Shown here in pieces: positions 52,202 to 60,915 of a DNA stretch of 64,000 nt (position 1 is its first letter; every line of letters starts with the position of its first letter). The DNA is from Paenibacillus sp. GM2. GTDB taxonomy: Bacteria > Bacillota > Bacilli > Paenibacillales > Paenibacillaceae. Location: positions 1,723,747-1,787,746 of the forward strand of contig NZ_LN831279.1 of assembly GCF_900069005.2 (NCBI RefSeq), given 5' to 3'. The notes under the pieces are model-generated. The model was not told where the DNA came from, ran no database searches, and was given only the letters and a program-made list of their open reading frames with translations. A program made the translations under genes and the position numbers.

Positions 52202-53071
52202 ATGAATGAGAAATTGAATAGCTATTTAAACGGGGTTTTTGCGCCCTACGACGGATTAAAAAGCGTGGAAGAACTAAAGTCCGACTTACTCTCCGATTTG
52301 CAGGAGCGATTCCATGAACTTAAAGCTGAGGGGAAGGACGATGAGACCGCTTTTGAGATGACTATAGATAGCATCGGTGACATTGAGGAAACGCTACTGG
52401 AAGTTGCCAATCTCTCCCGTTCGCTGGAACGGCAGGTGCAGATTAATCTCCGAGCGATCAATTTGCAAGAGAGCGACTTCGCGGGCGTTACGTTGCACGA
52501 GGGCGAATTCAAAGTGAGCGATTTACAGGGGGCCAACTTTGCCGGTGCCGACTTGACCGGTACATCGTTTGCAACCAGCAATGCGCAAAAAGCCAATTTT
52601 GACGGCGCAAATCTGACAGACTGCAGCTTCTCTGTTACTGACCTAACCGATGCCAGCTTCCACAAATCCGTCCTTGTACGCACCAATGTGATCACCTCAA
52701 GCATGAAAGGTGCGAAGTTCAATCATATAAGACTGACCGATGTCAGGCTGACCAAGACGGACCTGAGAGAAGCCACTTTTGAGAATTGTGTATTTAATGG
52801 CGTTGATTTCAAATCCTGCGATTTGCGCGGGAGTCATTTTGACGGGCAGACCTTTATTGGTGTCAAGTTTGATAAATCTTCACTGATCAACGCTTCATTT
52901 CGAGGAGCGACGCTCAAGAACGTGTCATTCCGTTTGCCTTTCTCTATGACAAACAAGTCTTACCTTGATTTCAAAACCGTCTGCTTTGACGATGCGGCGA
53001 TGGATAAGCTGACCTACGCTGCGCTCAAAGGCCTATGGGTTGTCGATTTATCAAAAGTCACGATTATTTAA
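52202..53071 (+). CDS. HAAS-like domain plus pentapeptide-repeat protein
   Basis: 289 residues. Residues about 1-70 resemble the helical HAAS/DUF1700 'permease prefix' domain (ELKSDLLSDLQERFHELKAE then GDIEETLLEVANL). From about 90 to 240 there are some 25-30 pentapeptide repeats of the A(D/N)Lxx type (NFAGADLTGTSF, NFDGANLTDCSF, DLREATFENCVF), forming a right-handed quadrilateral helix. HAAS domains are usually found on PadR-linked membrane proteins, and pentapeptide proteins such as Qnr and MfpA mimic DNA to protect gyrase. A helper or sensor for the downstream ABC pump, or target protection, are both possible. ATG at 52202; GTG at 52199 is also usable. Confidence 0.75.
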   Translation: MNEKLNSYLNGVFAPYDGLKSVEELKSDLLSDLQERFHELKAEGKDDETAFEMTIDSIGDIEETLLEVANLSRSLERQVQINLRAINLQESDFAGVTLHEGEFKVSDLQGANFAGADLTGTSFATSNAQKANFDGANLTDCSFSVTDLTDASFHKSVLVRTNVITSSMKGAKFNHIRLTDVRLTKTDLREATFENCVFNGVDFKSCDLRGSHFDGQTFIGVKFDKSSLINASFRGATLKNVSFRLPFSMTNKSYLDFKTVCFDDAAMDKLTYAALKGLWVVDLSKVTII

Positions 53072-53083
53072 GGAGGGAGAAAT

Positions 53084-53845
53084 ATGTCAGCATTGGCAAT
53101 CCAAGTCAAAGGACTGCAAAAGTCCTACAAGCAGCTGCAAGTCCTGAAGGGCGTTGAATTCGAGGTGGAAAAGGGCAGTATCTTCGCCTTGCTCGGCTCC
53201 AATGGGGCAGGGAAGACAACGGTTGTTAAAATTCTCAGCACGCTGCTCAAACCTGACAGCGGTAAAGCTGCCGTAAACGGGTTCGATGTGGAGTCCATGC
53301 CGGATCACGTGCGGCAGGCAATCAGTCTGACCGGGCAATTCGCCGCCGTGGATGAAATATTGACCGGACGAGAAAATCTGATCATGATTGCCAGGCTGAG
53401 ATACCTTAACAATCCCCGGCAGGTGGCGGATTCCATGCTCAGACGCTTTGATCTGACAGACGCCGCCAACCGCAAAGCATCTACTTATTCGGGGGGGATG
53501 CGCCGCAGGCTAGATATTGCCCTAAGCCTTGTAGGAGATCCTCAGATCATTTTCCTTGATGAACCCACTACTGGGCTTGATCCCGAGTCGCGCATCGAGG
53601 TCTGGAAGATCGTGAGGGAGCTTACTGACAACGGTACGACCGTATTCCTGACTACACAGTATCTGGAAGAAGCAGAACAGCTTGCCGATCAAATCGCAAT
53701 TCTACATGAAGGAAGAATTATTGCCGAAGGCACGCTCGAAGAACTAAAAAAGCTGCTCCCGCCAGCTGAGGTAGAATATGTTGCCAAACAACCGACTTTG
53801 GAGGAAGTATTCCTCGCGATCGTCGGTAAAAAGGGGGAAAAGTAA
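53084..53845 (+). CDS. ABC-2 type exporter ATPase (DrrA-like)
   Basis: 253-residue nucleotide-binding subunit: Walker A GSNGAGKTTVVK, Q-loop SLTGQFAAVDE, signature YSGGMRRRLDIAL, Walker B IIFLDEPTTGLDP, H-loop region replaced by TTQYLEEAEQ with Gln at the usual His position, a DrrA-family trait. Shorter than classical DrrA (about 310-330), with the C-terminal extension cut back. It pairs with the permease starting 1 bp downstream. Confidence 0.93.
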   Translation: MSALAIQVKGLQKSYKQLQVLKGVEFEVEKGSIFALLGSNGAGKTTVVKILSTLLKPDSGKAAVNGFDVESMPDHVRQAISLTGQFAAVDEILTGRENLIMIARLRYLNNPRQVADSMLRRFDLTDAANRKASTYSGGMRRRLDIALSLVGDPQIIFLDEPTTGLDPESRIEVWKIVRELTDNGTTVFLTTQYLEEAEQLADQIAILHEGRIIAEGTLEELKKLLPPAEVEYVAKQPTLEEVFLAIVGKKGEK

Positions 53846-54613
53846 TTGGAAGCCATCAAGAAGCACTTCTTGCATGATATAGGAGTTATGTTCGGGCGTT
53901 CCATGCGTCATATTAGCCGAAGTATGGACACTATCATCACAGTTACCTTTATGCCGATCGCAATGATGTTGCTGTTCGTCTATGTGCTGGGAGGTGCAAT
54001 TCAGGCCGGAACGGATAACTATGTAAATTACCTGTTGCCCGGTATACTGCTTATTGCGATTGCCAGCGGGGTATCCTACACTTCCTTCCGCCTGTTTACC
54101 GATGTGCAACGAGGCATATTCGAGCGGTTTCACTCTATGCCAATATCACGTTCCACCGTACTGTGGGGTCATGTATTGACCTCACTGGTATCTAATGCCA
54201 TATCGGTTGTCGTTATTCTTCTCGTAGCGTTAATTATGGGCTTCCGTTCGTCGGCAGGGGTGCTGTCCTGGCTTGCAGTAGCGGGCATACTCATGCTGTT
54301 TACACTGGCTTTGACCTGGGTCGCGGCGATCGCCGGATTATCGGCCAAATCAGTGGATGGAGCAAGCGCCTTTTCCTACCCGATTATCTTTCTGCCGTTT
54401 ATCAGTTCAGCCTTTGTACCGACGGAGTCAATGCCAAGCGTCGTTCGCGCGTTTGCTGAAAATCAGCCGGTAACCGCGATTGTGGAGGCGATCCGTTCGT
54501 TACTTTCAGGCCAGCCCGTAGGCAATGATATCTGGGTCGCTCTAGCGTGGTGTGCTGGAATACTGCTTGTAGCGTATCTTTTGGCGATGAGGGCTTATAA
54601 AAAACGGATGTAA
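53846..54613 (+). CDS. ABC-2 type exporter permease (DrrB-like)
   Basis: 255-residue membrane protein with six helices, N-terminal amphipathic segment HFLHDIGVMFGRSMRHISRS and the ABC-2 signature FLPFISSAFVPTESMPSVVRAFAENQPVTAIVEAIR. TTG start with AGGGGG upstream. Likely exports an antibiotic or lipid together with the preceding ATPase. Last gene of the PadR operon. Confidence 0.93.
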   Translation: MEAIKKHFLHDIGVMFGRSMRHISRSMDTIITVTFMPIAMMLLFVYVLGGAIQAGTDNYVNYLLPGILLIAIASGVSYTSFRLFTDVQRGIFERFHSMPISRSTVLWGHVLTSLVSNAISVVVILLVALIMGFRSSAGVLSWLAVAGILMLFTLALTWVAAIAGLSAKSVDGASAFSYPIIFLPFISSAFVPTESMPSVVRAFAENQPVTAIVEAIRSLLSGQPVGNDIWVALAWCAGILLVAYLLAMRAYKKRM

Positions 54614-54660
54614 GCGATCGGACGGACCTGATCGGGAAAATGAACTTGTCATCATTCATA

Positions 54661-54700
54661 AAGGAGCAGATTTGCCAACGGCAGCTGCTCCTTCTATTTT
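54661..54700 (+). terminator. Rho-independent terminator
   Basis: AAGGAGCAG and CTGCTCCTT form a perfect 9-bp stem with a 15-nt loop and T-rich tail after the ABC-2 operon. Confidence 0.8.
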
Positions 54701-54825
54701 GATGAGAATTATTGCCCGAATTAGCAAAGCTATTCTCCATGTATTGAACTTGCTGTACGATCATCTAATATTGATCTCATCTTTAGGCATTGAAATAAGA
54801 ACGGAGGACAAAGAGCTCGGATTTT

Positions 54826-55359
54826 TTAGGCCAATTGCATAGTTGTAATGCAGGTATCGTCACTTTCAAACGTTGAGAAATCGGATTTTACGGTTTTTCC
54901 ATTTTGGGTAATCGTGATCCTGTATTCTTGATCTCTTGGAAGCCATAAATCAATAAACCCATGGGAATTTGACGTTATTGTTTCATCACGTATAACGTTC
55001 CCTTCGTGATCTTCGATGTAGATTTCAAACTCTTCATTCATCAATTCACCTTGGCAACCCGTCAAGCTGTGAGTGGCGCAGGGATGTGTTTGCTCAATAT
55101 AGGGTGCAATCGAAACAAAGAACTCGTCTTTTGGCAGTGCATAGGTTAACTGACTATTATCCTGCTTAGTAACTATGAGCTGTGTTGAATTAATCGAGGC
55201 GGATTGGTCTTCTATATTACCGGCACTGTAATCATTAACTAATTGTTTGATATTCACCAATTCACTATCTATGTTTCCTTTGCTTTCTGACTGCTGACCT
55301 GCACATCCGCTTAAAGCGATTATTGAAGCGATACAAACCAAGAGCAATTGTTTTCTCAT
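54826..55359 (-). CDS. CueP-family metal-binding lipoprotein
   Basis: 177-residue lipoprotein: signal MRKQLLLVCIASIIALSGC with lipobox Cys, then a CueP-like domain with the three conserved Cys in HPCATHSLTGCQGEL and DDTCITTMQL. In Salmonella, CueP binds periplasmic copper through such Cys; here the protein is tethered outside a Gram-positive membrane. Start at 55359 (GAGGT upstream) is chosen because it gives a proper signal peptide; the open frame continues 32 codons further upstream. No copper genes adjoin it. A direct structural or spore-surface role is not excluded. Confidence 0.8.
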   Translation of the reverse strand: MRKQLLLVCIASIIALSGCAGQQSESKGNIDSELVNIKQLVNDYSAGNIEDQSASINSTQLIVTKQDNSQLTYALPKDEFFVSIAPYIEQTHPCATHSLTGCQGELMNEEFEIYIEDHEGNVIRDETITSNSHGFIDLWLPRDQEYRITITQNGKTVKSDFSTFESDDTCITTMQLA

Positions 55360-55571
55360 TAGACGATCTACCTCAGCTTTCATAGTTTTCAAAATTTGTA
55401 TAGATGCCATAATTTGTATATACACCATAAATGAGATGAAGTAAATGATTCTCACTCTTACAATCTGTTGAACTTTTCCGATGATCCATTAAGAAATTTG
55501 ATGTGAATATGGAATCTTGCATGAAAATAGTAGATACTTAGATGTGCGTTTAAGTGGTCAGGAGGTAGAAG

Positions 55572-56480
55572 ATGGATGACTTTTCAACGAAAGATATGGC
55601 ACTCATGGTAGAACGGTGGCCTAAATATCCCCTGGCGGCGGGACTTCGTCATACTGTAGGTCTTAAATTGGACGGTACCGTGGTGGCCGTGGGTGATAAT
55701 AAACGGGGTCAATGTGATGTAAGCGGCTGGCGTGATATGGTGGCGGTTGCGGCGGGCAATGTTCATATGGCGACGAACACAGGCAACGCTCACACCGTTG
55801 GGCTGAAATCAAACGGCACGGTAGTCGCCGTGGGTTGGAATGGGCACGGCCAATGCGATGTAAGCGGCTGGCAAGATATTGCAGCGGTAGCAGCAGGTTG
55901 GCGTCGTACCGTGGGAATCAGAACGGATGGCACGGTGGTGGCGGCCGGCCGGAATCATGAAGGGCAAAGCCAGGTAAGCGATTGGTGTGAGATGGTGGCA
56001 GTTACGGCGGGGGACTGGCATACAGCAGGCCTTAAATCGGACGGTACGGTGGCGGCTGTGGGGAATCATCGGCATGGGCAATGCGACGTAAGTGATTGGA
56101 CCAAGATCGTGGCCGTAGCAGCGGGTTATCTTCATACGGTCGGTCTTAAATCAGATGGCACGGCGGTAGCTGCGGGCTTGAATAAGCATGGCCAATGCGA
56201 CGTAAACGGTTGGAGCGGTATTGTGGCGATATCGGCGGGGAGTTATCACACCATCGGTCTTAAATCAGACGGCACCGTGGTGGCTGCAGGCCTGAATAAA
56301 CATGACCAATGCAATGTAAGCGGCTGGCGTGAGATGGTGGCCGTAGCGGCGGGCTGCACTCATACTATCGGGCTTAAATCGGACGGTACAGTAGCCGCTG
56401 TGGGAAGTAATGAATTTGGCCAATGCGATATAGGAGACTGGTGTGATATCCAGTTACCCGGCCATCGTTTTCAGGCATAA
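55572..56480 (+). CDS. RCC1-like beta-propeller repeat protein
   Basis: 302 residues made of seven tandem units of about 38 residues (consensus HTVGLKSDGTVVAVG, then GQCDVSGW and IVAVAAG), the RCC1/BLIP-II type propeller pattern, with one unit carrying a short insertion after the first repeat. No signal peptide or membrane segment. Function unknown; bacterial members act as protein-interaction scaffolds and one family inhibits beta-lactamase. The DNA repeats are also clear at about 114 bp. ATG with GGAGGT upstream. 39 bp before a transporter gene, so possibly cotranscribed. Confidence 0.85.
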   Translation: MDDFSTKDMALMVERWPKYPLAAGLRHTVGLKLDGTVVAVGDNKRGQCDVSGWRDMVAVAAGNVHMATNTGNAHTVGLKSNGTVVAVGWNGHGQCDVSGWQDIAAVAAGWRRTVGIRTDGTVVAAGRNHEGQSQVSDWCEMVAVTAGDWHTAGLKSDGTVAAVGNHRHGQCDVSDWTKIVAVAAGYLHTVGLKSDGTAVAAGLNKHGQCDVNGWSGIVAISAGSYHTIGLKSDGTVVAAGLNKHDQCNVSGWREMVAVAAGCTHTIGLKSDGTVAAVGSNEFGQCDIGDWCDIQLPGHRFQA

Positions 56481-56519
56481 TGTCAGCGTGGAATCCGAAT
56501 AAAAGGGGAGAACATATAG

Positions 56520-57485
56520 GTGTTTTCAAGAGAAAGTCTAGAAAAGAAACAAATCAGCGTATATGCAGTGGCATTAATCGTTGGAGGAACCTTGGGATGG
56601 TTAAGTCCGCAAATTGGCAGCTTTCTGGAACCCATGGTTTCATCCATAATTGCTATCCTCTTATTCAGTATGTTTTGTCAAATTCCTTTTTTGAAATTAA
56701 GGGAAGCACTTTCCAACAGACGCTTTATAGGAGCCTTATTGCTTGTCAATTTCATCTTAATTCCTTTGCTTGTACTCGCCTTAACCAAGCTTTTTCCTCA
56801 GCCTGGCCCGGTTCTGATAGGGGTTTTCTTGGTGCTTCTAACTCCATGTATAGATTATGTCATTGTTTTTACTCAATTGGGCAAAGGGAATGAAAAGTTA
56901 ATTCTGGCGTCTACTCCAGTGCTATTTGTAGTCCAAATGATAATGCTGCCTTTTTACCTTTGGTTATTTATCGGTGCCGAGGCATCCGAAATCGTAAGAA
57001 TTGGCCCCTTCGTTGAAGCTTTTACTTATTTAATTATTGTTCCTTTATTTTTGGCATTGGTCATTCAATTTTTGGCGAGAAGAAACGCTGGCGGTGTTAA
57101 AGCGCTGGACTTTACGGCATGGCTGCCCGTTCCGCTTATGGCACTTGTGCTTTTCATGGTGATCGGCTCGCAAATCGACAGGGTGGTAAAGGAATTCAAT
57201 ATCATTGTAGCTGTGATACCGATCTACGTATTATTCCATATCGCCTCCCCATTCATTTCACGAGCTATCGCAACTATTTTTAGAATAGGGCCGTCAGACG
57301 GCAGAGCACTTATTTTTAGCGGGGGAACACGCAATTCGCTTGTTGTGCTTCCACTGGCCCTTACCTTACCGGGGGAGATGGCCACCATAGCTGCGTCAGT
57401 GGTCGTAACTCAAACCATTATTGAACTGATCGCAGAGCTTATCTATATCTATGTTGTGCCTAATCTTATCTACCAAGACGTATGA
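56520..57485 (+). CDS. ACR3/bile acid:sodium symporter-type transporter
   Basis: 321-residue membrane protein with about ten helices of the BASS superfamily, closest in pattern to bacterial arsenic-resistance (ACR3-like) proteins: GGTLGWLSPQIGSFLEPM, VLLTPCIDYVIVFTQLGKGN (the Cys-containing helix 4 of ACR3), and SGGTRNSLVVLPLALTLP. Arsenite export is suggested by that Cys but no arsR or arsC gene is nearby. GTG start with AGGGGAG 9 bp upstream. Confidence 0.78.
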   Translation: MFSRESLEKKQISVYAVALIVGGTLGWLSPQIGSFLEPMVSSIIAILLFSMFCQIPFLKLREALSNRRFIGALLLVNFILIPLLVLALTKLFPQPGPVLIGVFLVLLTPCIDYVIVFTQLGKGNEKLILASTPVLFVVQMIMLPFYLWLFIGAEASEIVRIGPFVEAFTYLIIVPLFLALVIQFLARRNAGGVKALDFTAWLPVPLMALVLFMVIGSQIDRVVKEFNIIVAVIPIYVLFHIASPFISRAIATIFRIGPSDGRALIFSGGTRNSLVVLPLALTLPGEMATIAASVVVTQTIIELIAELIYIYVVPNLIYQDV

Positions 57486-57535
57486 GCATATACAAGCCTT
57501 GAAGAAGGAAGCGGCACTTGGGCTGAAAATCATAC

Positions 57536-57567
57536 AACGGCAATCGACCCTGCGATCGGCTGCCGTT
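57536..57567 (+). terminator. Weak terminator-like hairpin
   Basis: AACGGCA and TGCCGTT with a partly paired interior; only a short T run follows. Possible end of the transporter transcript. Confidence 0.35.
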
Positions 57568-57614
57568 ATTTATGGCAGGCATCCTTGACGATGTGAGACA
57601 TAATAGATATTATG

Positions 57615-57627
57615 GACTTATTAAGTC
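57615..57627. promoter_or_regulatory. Candidate Rrf2 operator, site A
   Basis: GACTTATTAAGTC palindrome, 20 bp before the Rrf2-family start codon. Shares the AGTCTG half-site with the other nearby sites. Autoregulation inferred. Confidence 0.5.
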
Positions 57628-57647
57628 TGTGTTTGAGGTGATCATGA

Positions 57648-58049
57648 ATGAAGTTCTCCAAGGCTACTGATTATGCCCTCCATACGATGCTCTTTCTTAC
57701 TGTGGCAACTCCTCAGAAACCAATCGGTGTACAGCAGCTAGCGGAGCGGCAAAAGGTGTCTCCAACCTATCTGTCCAAAATACTGACCAAGTTGGTGAAG
57801 GCGGGCATGATTGAATCGATAACGGGCGTGAATGGCGGGTACCGCCTCAAGCGTGATTGGGAAAATATTTCGTTCCTCGATATTATTCATGCGATTGAAG
57901 GCTCGGCCTCCTTGTTCGATTGCAGTTTCGATCATGGACCGAGATGCCCGATTCAAAAGGTCGTGTTATCGGCAGAAGAGAAGATGGAAGAACACTTGAG
58001 AAATCAGAAAATGTCTGATCTTGTGCGTGATCTGAATATCGTCGTATGA
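57648..58049 (+). CDS. Rrf2-family transcriptional regulator
   Basis: 133-residue winged helix: KFSKATDYALHTMLFL, QLAERQKVSPTYLSKILTKL (recognition), and GVNGGYRLKRDWENISFLDII. Two Cys occur in the C-terminal part (DCSFDHGPRCPIQK), fewer than the three-Cys cluster site of IscR or NsrR, so it may sense thiol state or a ligand rather than hold a cluster. ATG with GAGGTGAT upstream. Palindromes with AGACA/TGTCT halves occur before it, after it and before the methyltransferase/oxidoreductase pair. Confidence 0.87.
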   Translation: MKFSKATDYALHTMLFLTVATPQKPIGVQQLAERQKVSPTYLSKILTKLVKAGMIESITGVNGGYRLKRDWENISFLDIIHAIEGSASLFDCSFDHGPRCPIQKVVLSAEEKMEEHLRNQKMSDLVRDLNIVV

Positions 58050-58067
58050 TTCCCTTTTTTAGCTTAA

Positions 58068-58090
58068 TTAAAGACACTAAATGTCTTTAA
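58068..58090. promoter_or_regulatory. Candidate Rrf2 operator, site B
   Basis: Perfect inverted repeat TTAAAGACA and TGTCTTTAA with 5-bp spacer, between the Rrf2 gene and the DinB-family gene. Confidence 0.55.
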
Positions 58091-58226
58091 AGTCTGTGAT
58101 TAATCATCGGCATGATTAAATCGATAATGGGGGTGAGGCGCTTGAAAGCACGGCTGGCGGATATGTAGGCGGATTGGTTATAAGCGATACCGCTATTCAA
58201 CTGATTGCCAAAAGGAGAGCGGAAAC

Positions 58227-58697
58227 ATGAATGTATTCGAAAGCCAGTATGATTTGATCCAAAACACAAGGGAATCATTGTTTCGTTATTGCGAAATTAT
58301 GTCCCCTACAGATTATGTTAAAAAACTTGAAACCTTGGGTGGAGTATCTATTCACCGTTTACATGCTCACGTAGCCGAGTGTTATCAGGTATGGTTGGGG
58401 ACTCGCGCCCTTGGTAAATCACTACCCAAAATAACACCGGAGTCCATTCACAATATACAGGAAATGCGTGAAGTTTTTAAGAAAACGGATGAACTGGTTT
58501 ATGAATTTCTAAATGAATTTAAGAACAGATGGGATCCTGCCCTTCAAGCATCGTGGCAAAGTGATAGCATGGAGCTAACCGAATTATGGCTTTTTACGCA
58601 CACGATCACCCATGAATTTCATCATAGAGGACAAATTGTAAAAATTGGCAGGCAACTCGGGTATATCCCGCCCAAAATGAACCTCGCTAAACCATAG
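58227..58697 (+). CDS. DinB-family protein
   Basis: 156-residue four-helix bundle of the DinB/YfiT type, a metal-binding fold often acting as a thiol-dependent transferase or hydrolase. Probable metal ligands are His in IHRLHAHVAEC and the pair in TITHEFHHRGQIVKIGRQLG. ATG with AAAAGGAGAG upstream. It lies downstream of a candidate Rrf2 operator (site B). Substrate unknown; bacillithiol-dependent detoxification is a family possibility in Bacillales. Confidence 0.82.
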   Translation: MNVFESQYDLIQNTRESLFRYCEIMSPTDYVKKLETLGGVSIHRLHAHVAECYQVWLGTRALGKSLPKITPESIHNIQEMREVFKKTDELVYEFLNEFKNRWDPALQASWQSDSMELTELWLFTHTITHEFHHRGQIVKIGRQLGYIPPKMNLAKP

Positions 58698-58799
58698 TGG
58701 TTTCATGCAAACACTTTCGATAAGTTGGGTTCAACCCTTAAAGGCTGTATCCTTGTTCAAGGGCGGTTTCGATTTTGGAGCAGGATGTTTTTTAGGCTA

Positions 58800-58833
58800 A
58801 TTACAGACAACCACTATCTTTAATGTCTGTAAT
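58800..58833. promoter_or_regulatory. Candidate Rrf2 operator, site C
   Basis: ATTACAGACA and TGTCTGTAAT are perfectly complementary 10-bp arms 14 bp apart, 42 bp before the methyltransferase start. Confidence 0.5.
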
Positions 58834-58875
58834 ATTCATTTAAATTTATTATGAAAAAAGCAGGTGATGAGTACA

Positions 58876-59790
58876 ATGACAAATGAACTGTTTGATTCGT
58901 CGGTATGGGAACAGGCTTGGAAAGAGGATTCAAATACGGGAGTCAACAAAATGAAGAGGGCTGGCATCGATCCAGCGCATTCTTTTGATTCATCCGCCAA
59001 GTCATTCAATAAAGAGGTGTTTAGCGAAGATGGGAGGCGAAGGGCCAGACGGATTATGAACTGGCTGGAGGACCAGGGCGTTGAATTTTCCGGAGCTTCT
59101 ATTCTGGATATAGGTGCGGCATCGGGGGGATTTTCCGTACCTTTCGCGGAGCGGGGAGCAGCTGTAACGGCGGTGGAAACCTCCCGGCCATTGGTTGAGC
59201 TCCTTCAGCAGAATAGTTCGGGCTTGGGGAAGGGAGCCGTCAAAGTGGTCCACGAACCCTTCGAACATATCGATCTTGAGGTAAGGGGATGGAAGCGAGC
59301 CTTTGATATTGTCTTTGTCTCCATGTGCCCGGTTCTGGTCGATTGGGCCAGTGTAGAGAAGGTGCTTAGCTGCGCGAGGGCGTTCTGTTATATGAGCTTG
59401 TCGGTAGGTTCCCACAAGCACAGCCTGGTTGACGAGATATGGCCGCTTGTCACCGCTCGGCCCCGAGAGGCCGAACATTTGGAGATGATGTACCTGACCC
59501 AGCTACTGCTATTAAAGGGATACTCTTATCAATCATTAGTAACCCAGGAAATGAAAACAATAACAGTCTCCAGAAAGACCGCATTCAATGATACGATCAA
59601 TCGGTTGAAAATGCACGGGATCACGGTCGACGAGAGGGTCCGTGATGTGATCTCCCGTCATCTGGATAAGCGTTATCCCGGTGATCAGGTGGAAATTCAG
59701 CAAGGCGGTCGGTTCGGCAAAGTGCTTGTTCGTCTGCAAAATCAGCATATGTACGACAGGGAGGAGCGTTCTAGCCTGCAGTTGCCTTAA
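58876..59790 (+). CDS. Class I SAM-dependent methyltransferase
   Basis: 304-residue enzyme. N-terminal helical region, then a Rossmann SAM site: motif I ILDIGAASGGFSVPF, acidic strand AVTAVETSRPL, and FDIVFVSMCPVLVDW in place of the usual post-II loop. The C-terminal part is substrate-specific and not recognised. ATG at 58876 is chosen with AGGTGA 8 bp upstream; GTG/ATG at 58864-58867 sit on the ribosome site. 37 bp upstream of a flavin oxidoreductase gene, forming an apparent two-gene operon behind a candidate Rrf2 site. Confidence 0.83.
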   Translation: MTNELFDSSVWEQAWKEDSNTGVNKMKRAGIDPAHSFDSSAKSFNKEVFSEDGRRRARRIMNWLEDQGVEFSGASILDIGAASGGFSVPFAERGAAVTAVETSRPLVELLQQNSSGLGKGAVKVVHEPFEHIDLEVRGWKRAFDIVFVSMCPVLVDWASVEKVLSCARAFCYMSLSVGSHKHSLVDEIWPLVTARPREAEHLEMMYLTQLLLLKGYSYQSLVTQEMKTITVSRKTAFNDTINRLKMHGITVDERVRDVISRHLDKRYPGDQVEIQQGGRFGKVLVRLQNQHMYDREERSSLQLP

Positions 59791-59827
59791 ATATCGAAAA
59801 ACACTTAACGAGGAGGACGAAGCATTT

Positions 59828-60739
59828 ATGAACAAAGTGGATGTAGCGATTATCGGGGGAGGTCCCGCCGGTTTAAGCGCCGGACTTATGCTGGGACGCG
59901 CCAGGAAGCAGACAATTGTGATTGATGAGGGACGTCCGCGCAATGCCGTGACCCGGGAGGCCCATGGGTTTTTAACGCGAGACGGGATCAGCCCGAGCGA
60001 GTTCCGACGTATCGCAAAGGAGCAACTGCGTGCTTATCCGTCGGTTTCCCAAGTGGAAGATACCGTGGTATCGATCACGCGGGAGGACGGAAGCTTCTTG
60101 CTGAAGACGGCCGCCGGGATGAAGATCGCCAGCAAAAAGCTGCTGTTTGCCGCAGGCATGAAGGATCGCAAGCTTGGAATTCCGGGATTGGCCGAGGTCT
60201 ACGGAAAGAGTGCATTTGTTTGTCCGTATTGCGACGGTTGGGAATTAAGGGAGGAGCCGCTGGTTGTCATCAGCAGAGGAAATGCGCTCATGCATTTCGC
60301 TCCATTGCTGTCGGGGTGGACGAAGCGGTTTACCGTTTGCACAAATGGCCCCGATGAATTGAGTGAGGCTGAACGCAATGACTTGCGGGATCATCATATT
60401 CCGCTATTCGATACGCCGATTCGTGCCATTTTATCCTATGAGGGCATGGTGAGCCATGTTCTGCTTGAGGATGGGACAGAAATTCCGTGTACGGGGATCT
60501 TCTTCAAGTCGGAACTGGTTCCGGGAACGGACTTGCCGCAGTCCCTTGGCTGCCGCCTATCAGAGACGGGAGTGATCGCCGTCGACGAATTTGGAAAATC
60601 CAGTGTCCCTGGTGTTTACGCAGCGGGTGACATGTCTTCACGAATGCATCAATCCATTGCGGCAGCCGCATCAGGAGCTGCCGCCGCGGCTGCAATAAAT
60701 GGAGAATTAAATCAGGAAGCCTGGAAGCAAACACCATAA
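59828..60739 (+). CDS. NAD(P)/FAD-dependent oxidoreductase, thioredoxin-reductase-like
   Basis: 303-residue flavoprotein. FAD site VAIIGGGPAGLSAGLMLGRA at the N-terminus, central CPYC disulfide (Cys132 and Cys135 in FVCPYCDGWE), and a C-terminal FAD motif GVYAAGDMSSRMHQSIAAA. The NADPH GxGxxA motif is degenerate (VVISRGNALMHFAP), as in the family related to ferredoxin/bacillithiol-type reductases. ATG at 59828 with GAGGAGG upstream; the longer open frame runs antiparallel in meaning through the methyltransferase end and is not used. Confidence 0.88.
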   Translation: MNKVDVAIIGGGPAGLSAGLMLGRARKQTIVIDEGRPRNAVTREAHGFLTRDGISPSEFRRIAKEQLRAYPSVSQVEDTVVSITREDGSFLLKTAAGMKIASKKLLFAAGMKDRKLGIPGLAEVYGKSAFVCPYCDGWELREEPLVVISRGNALMHFAPLLSGWTKRFTVCTNGPDELSEAERNDLRDHHIPLFDTPIRAILSYEGMVSHVLLEDGTEIPCTGIFFKSELVPGTDLPQSLGCRLSETGVIAVDEFGKSSVPGVYAAGDMSSRMHQSIAAAASGAAAAAAINGELNQEAWKQTP

Positions 60740-60854
60740 ATGTTCCGCCCCCAGCTAGCAGCTCTGAACTTTTATCCAGAGCTAATTAAGGGGTCGTTCC
60801 ATTGCTGGAGTAGGAAGGCTTTAAGGTGAAGAGGCGGTAGTATTCAACCATAAA

Positions 60855-60899
60855 AAACCAGGGATCCGGGCGAACTTCCCTTGCTTAGATCCCTGGTTT
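60855..60899. terminator. Bidirectional terminator
   Basis: 12-bp perfect stem AAACCAGGGATC with GATCCCTGGTTT, between convergent oxidoreductase and methyltransferase genes, A-rich before and T-rich after. Confidence 0.85.
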
Positions 60900-60915
60900 A
60901 TTACGTTCAGTCGGA

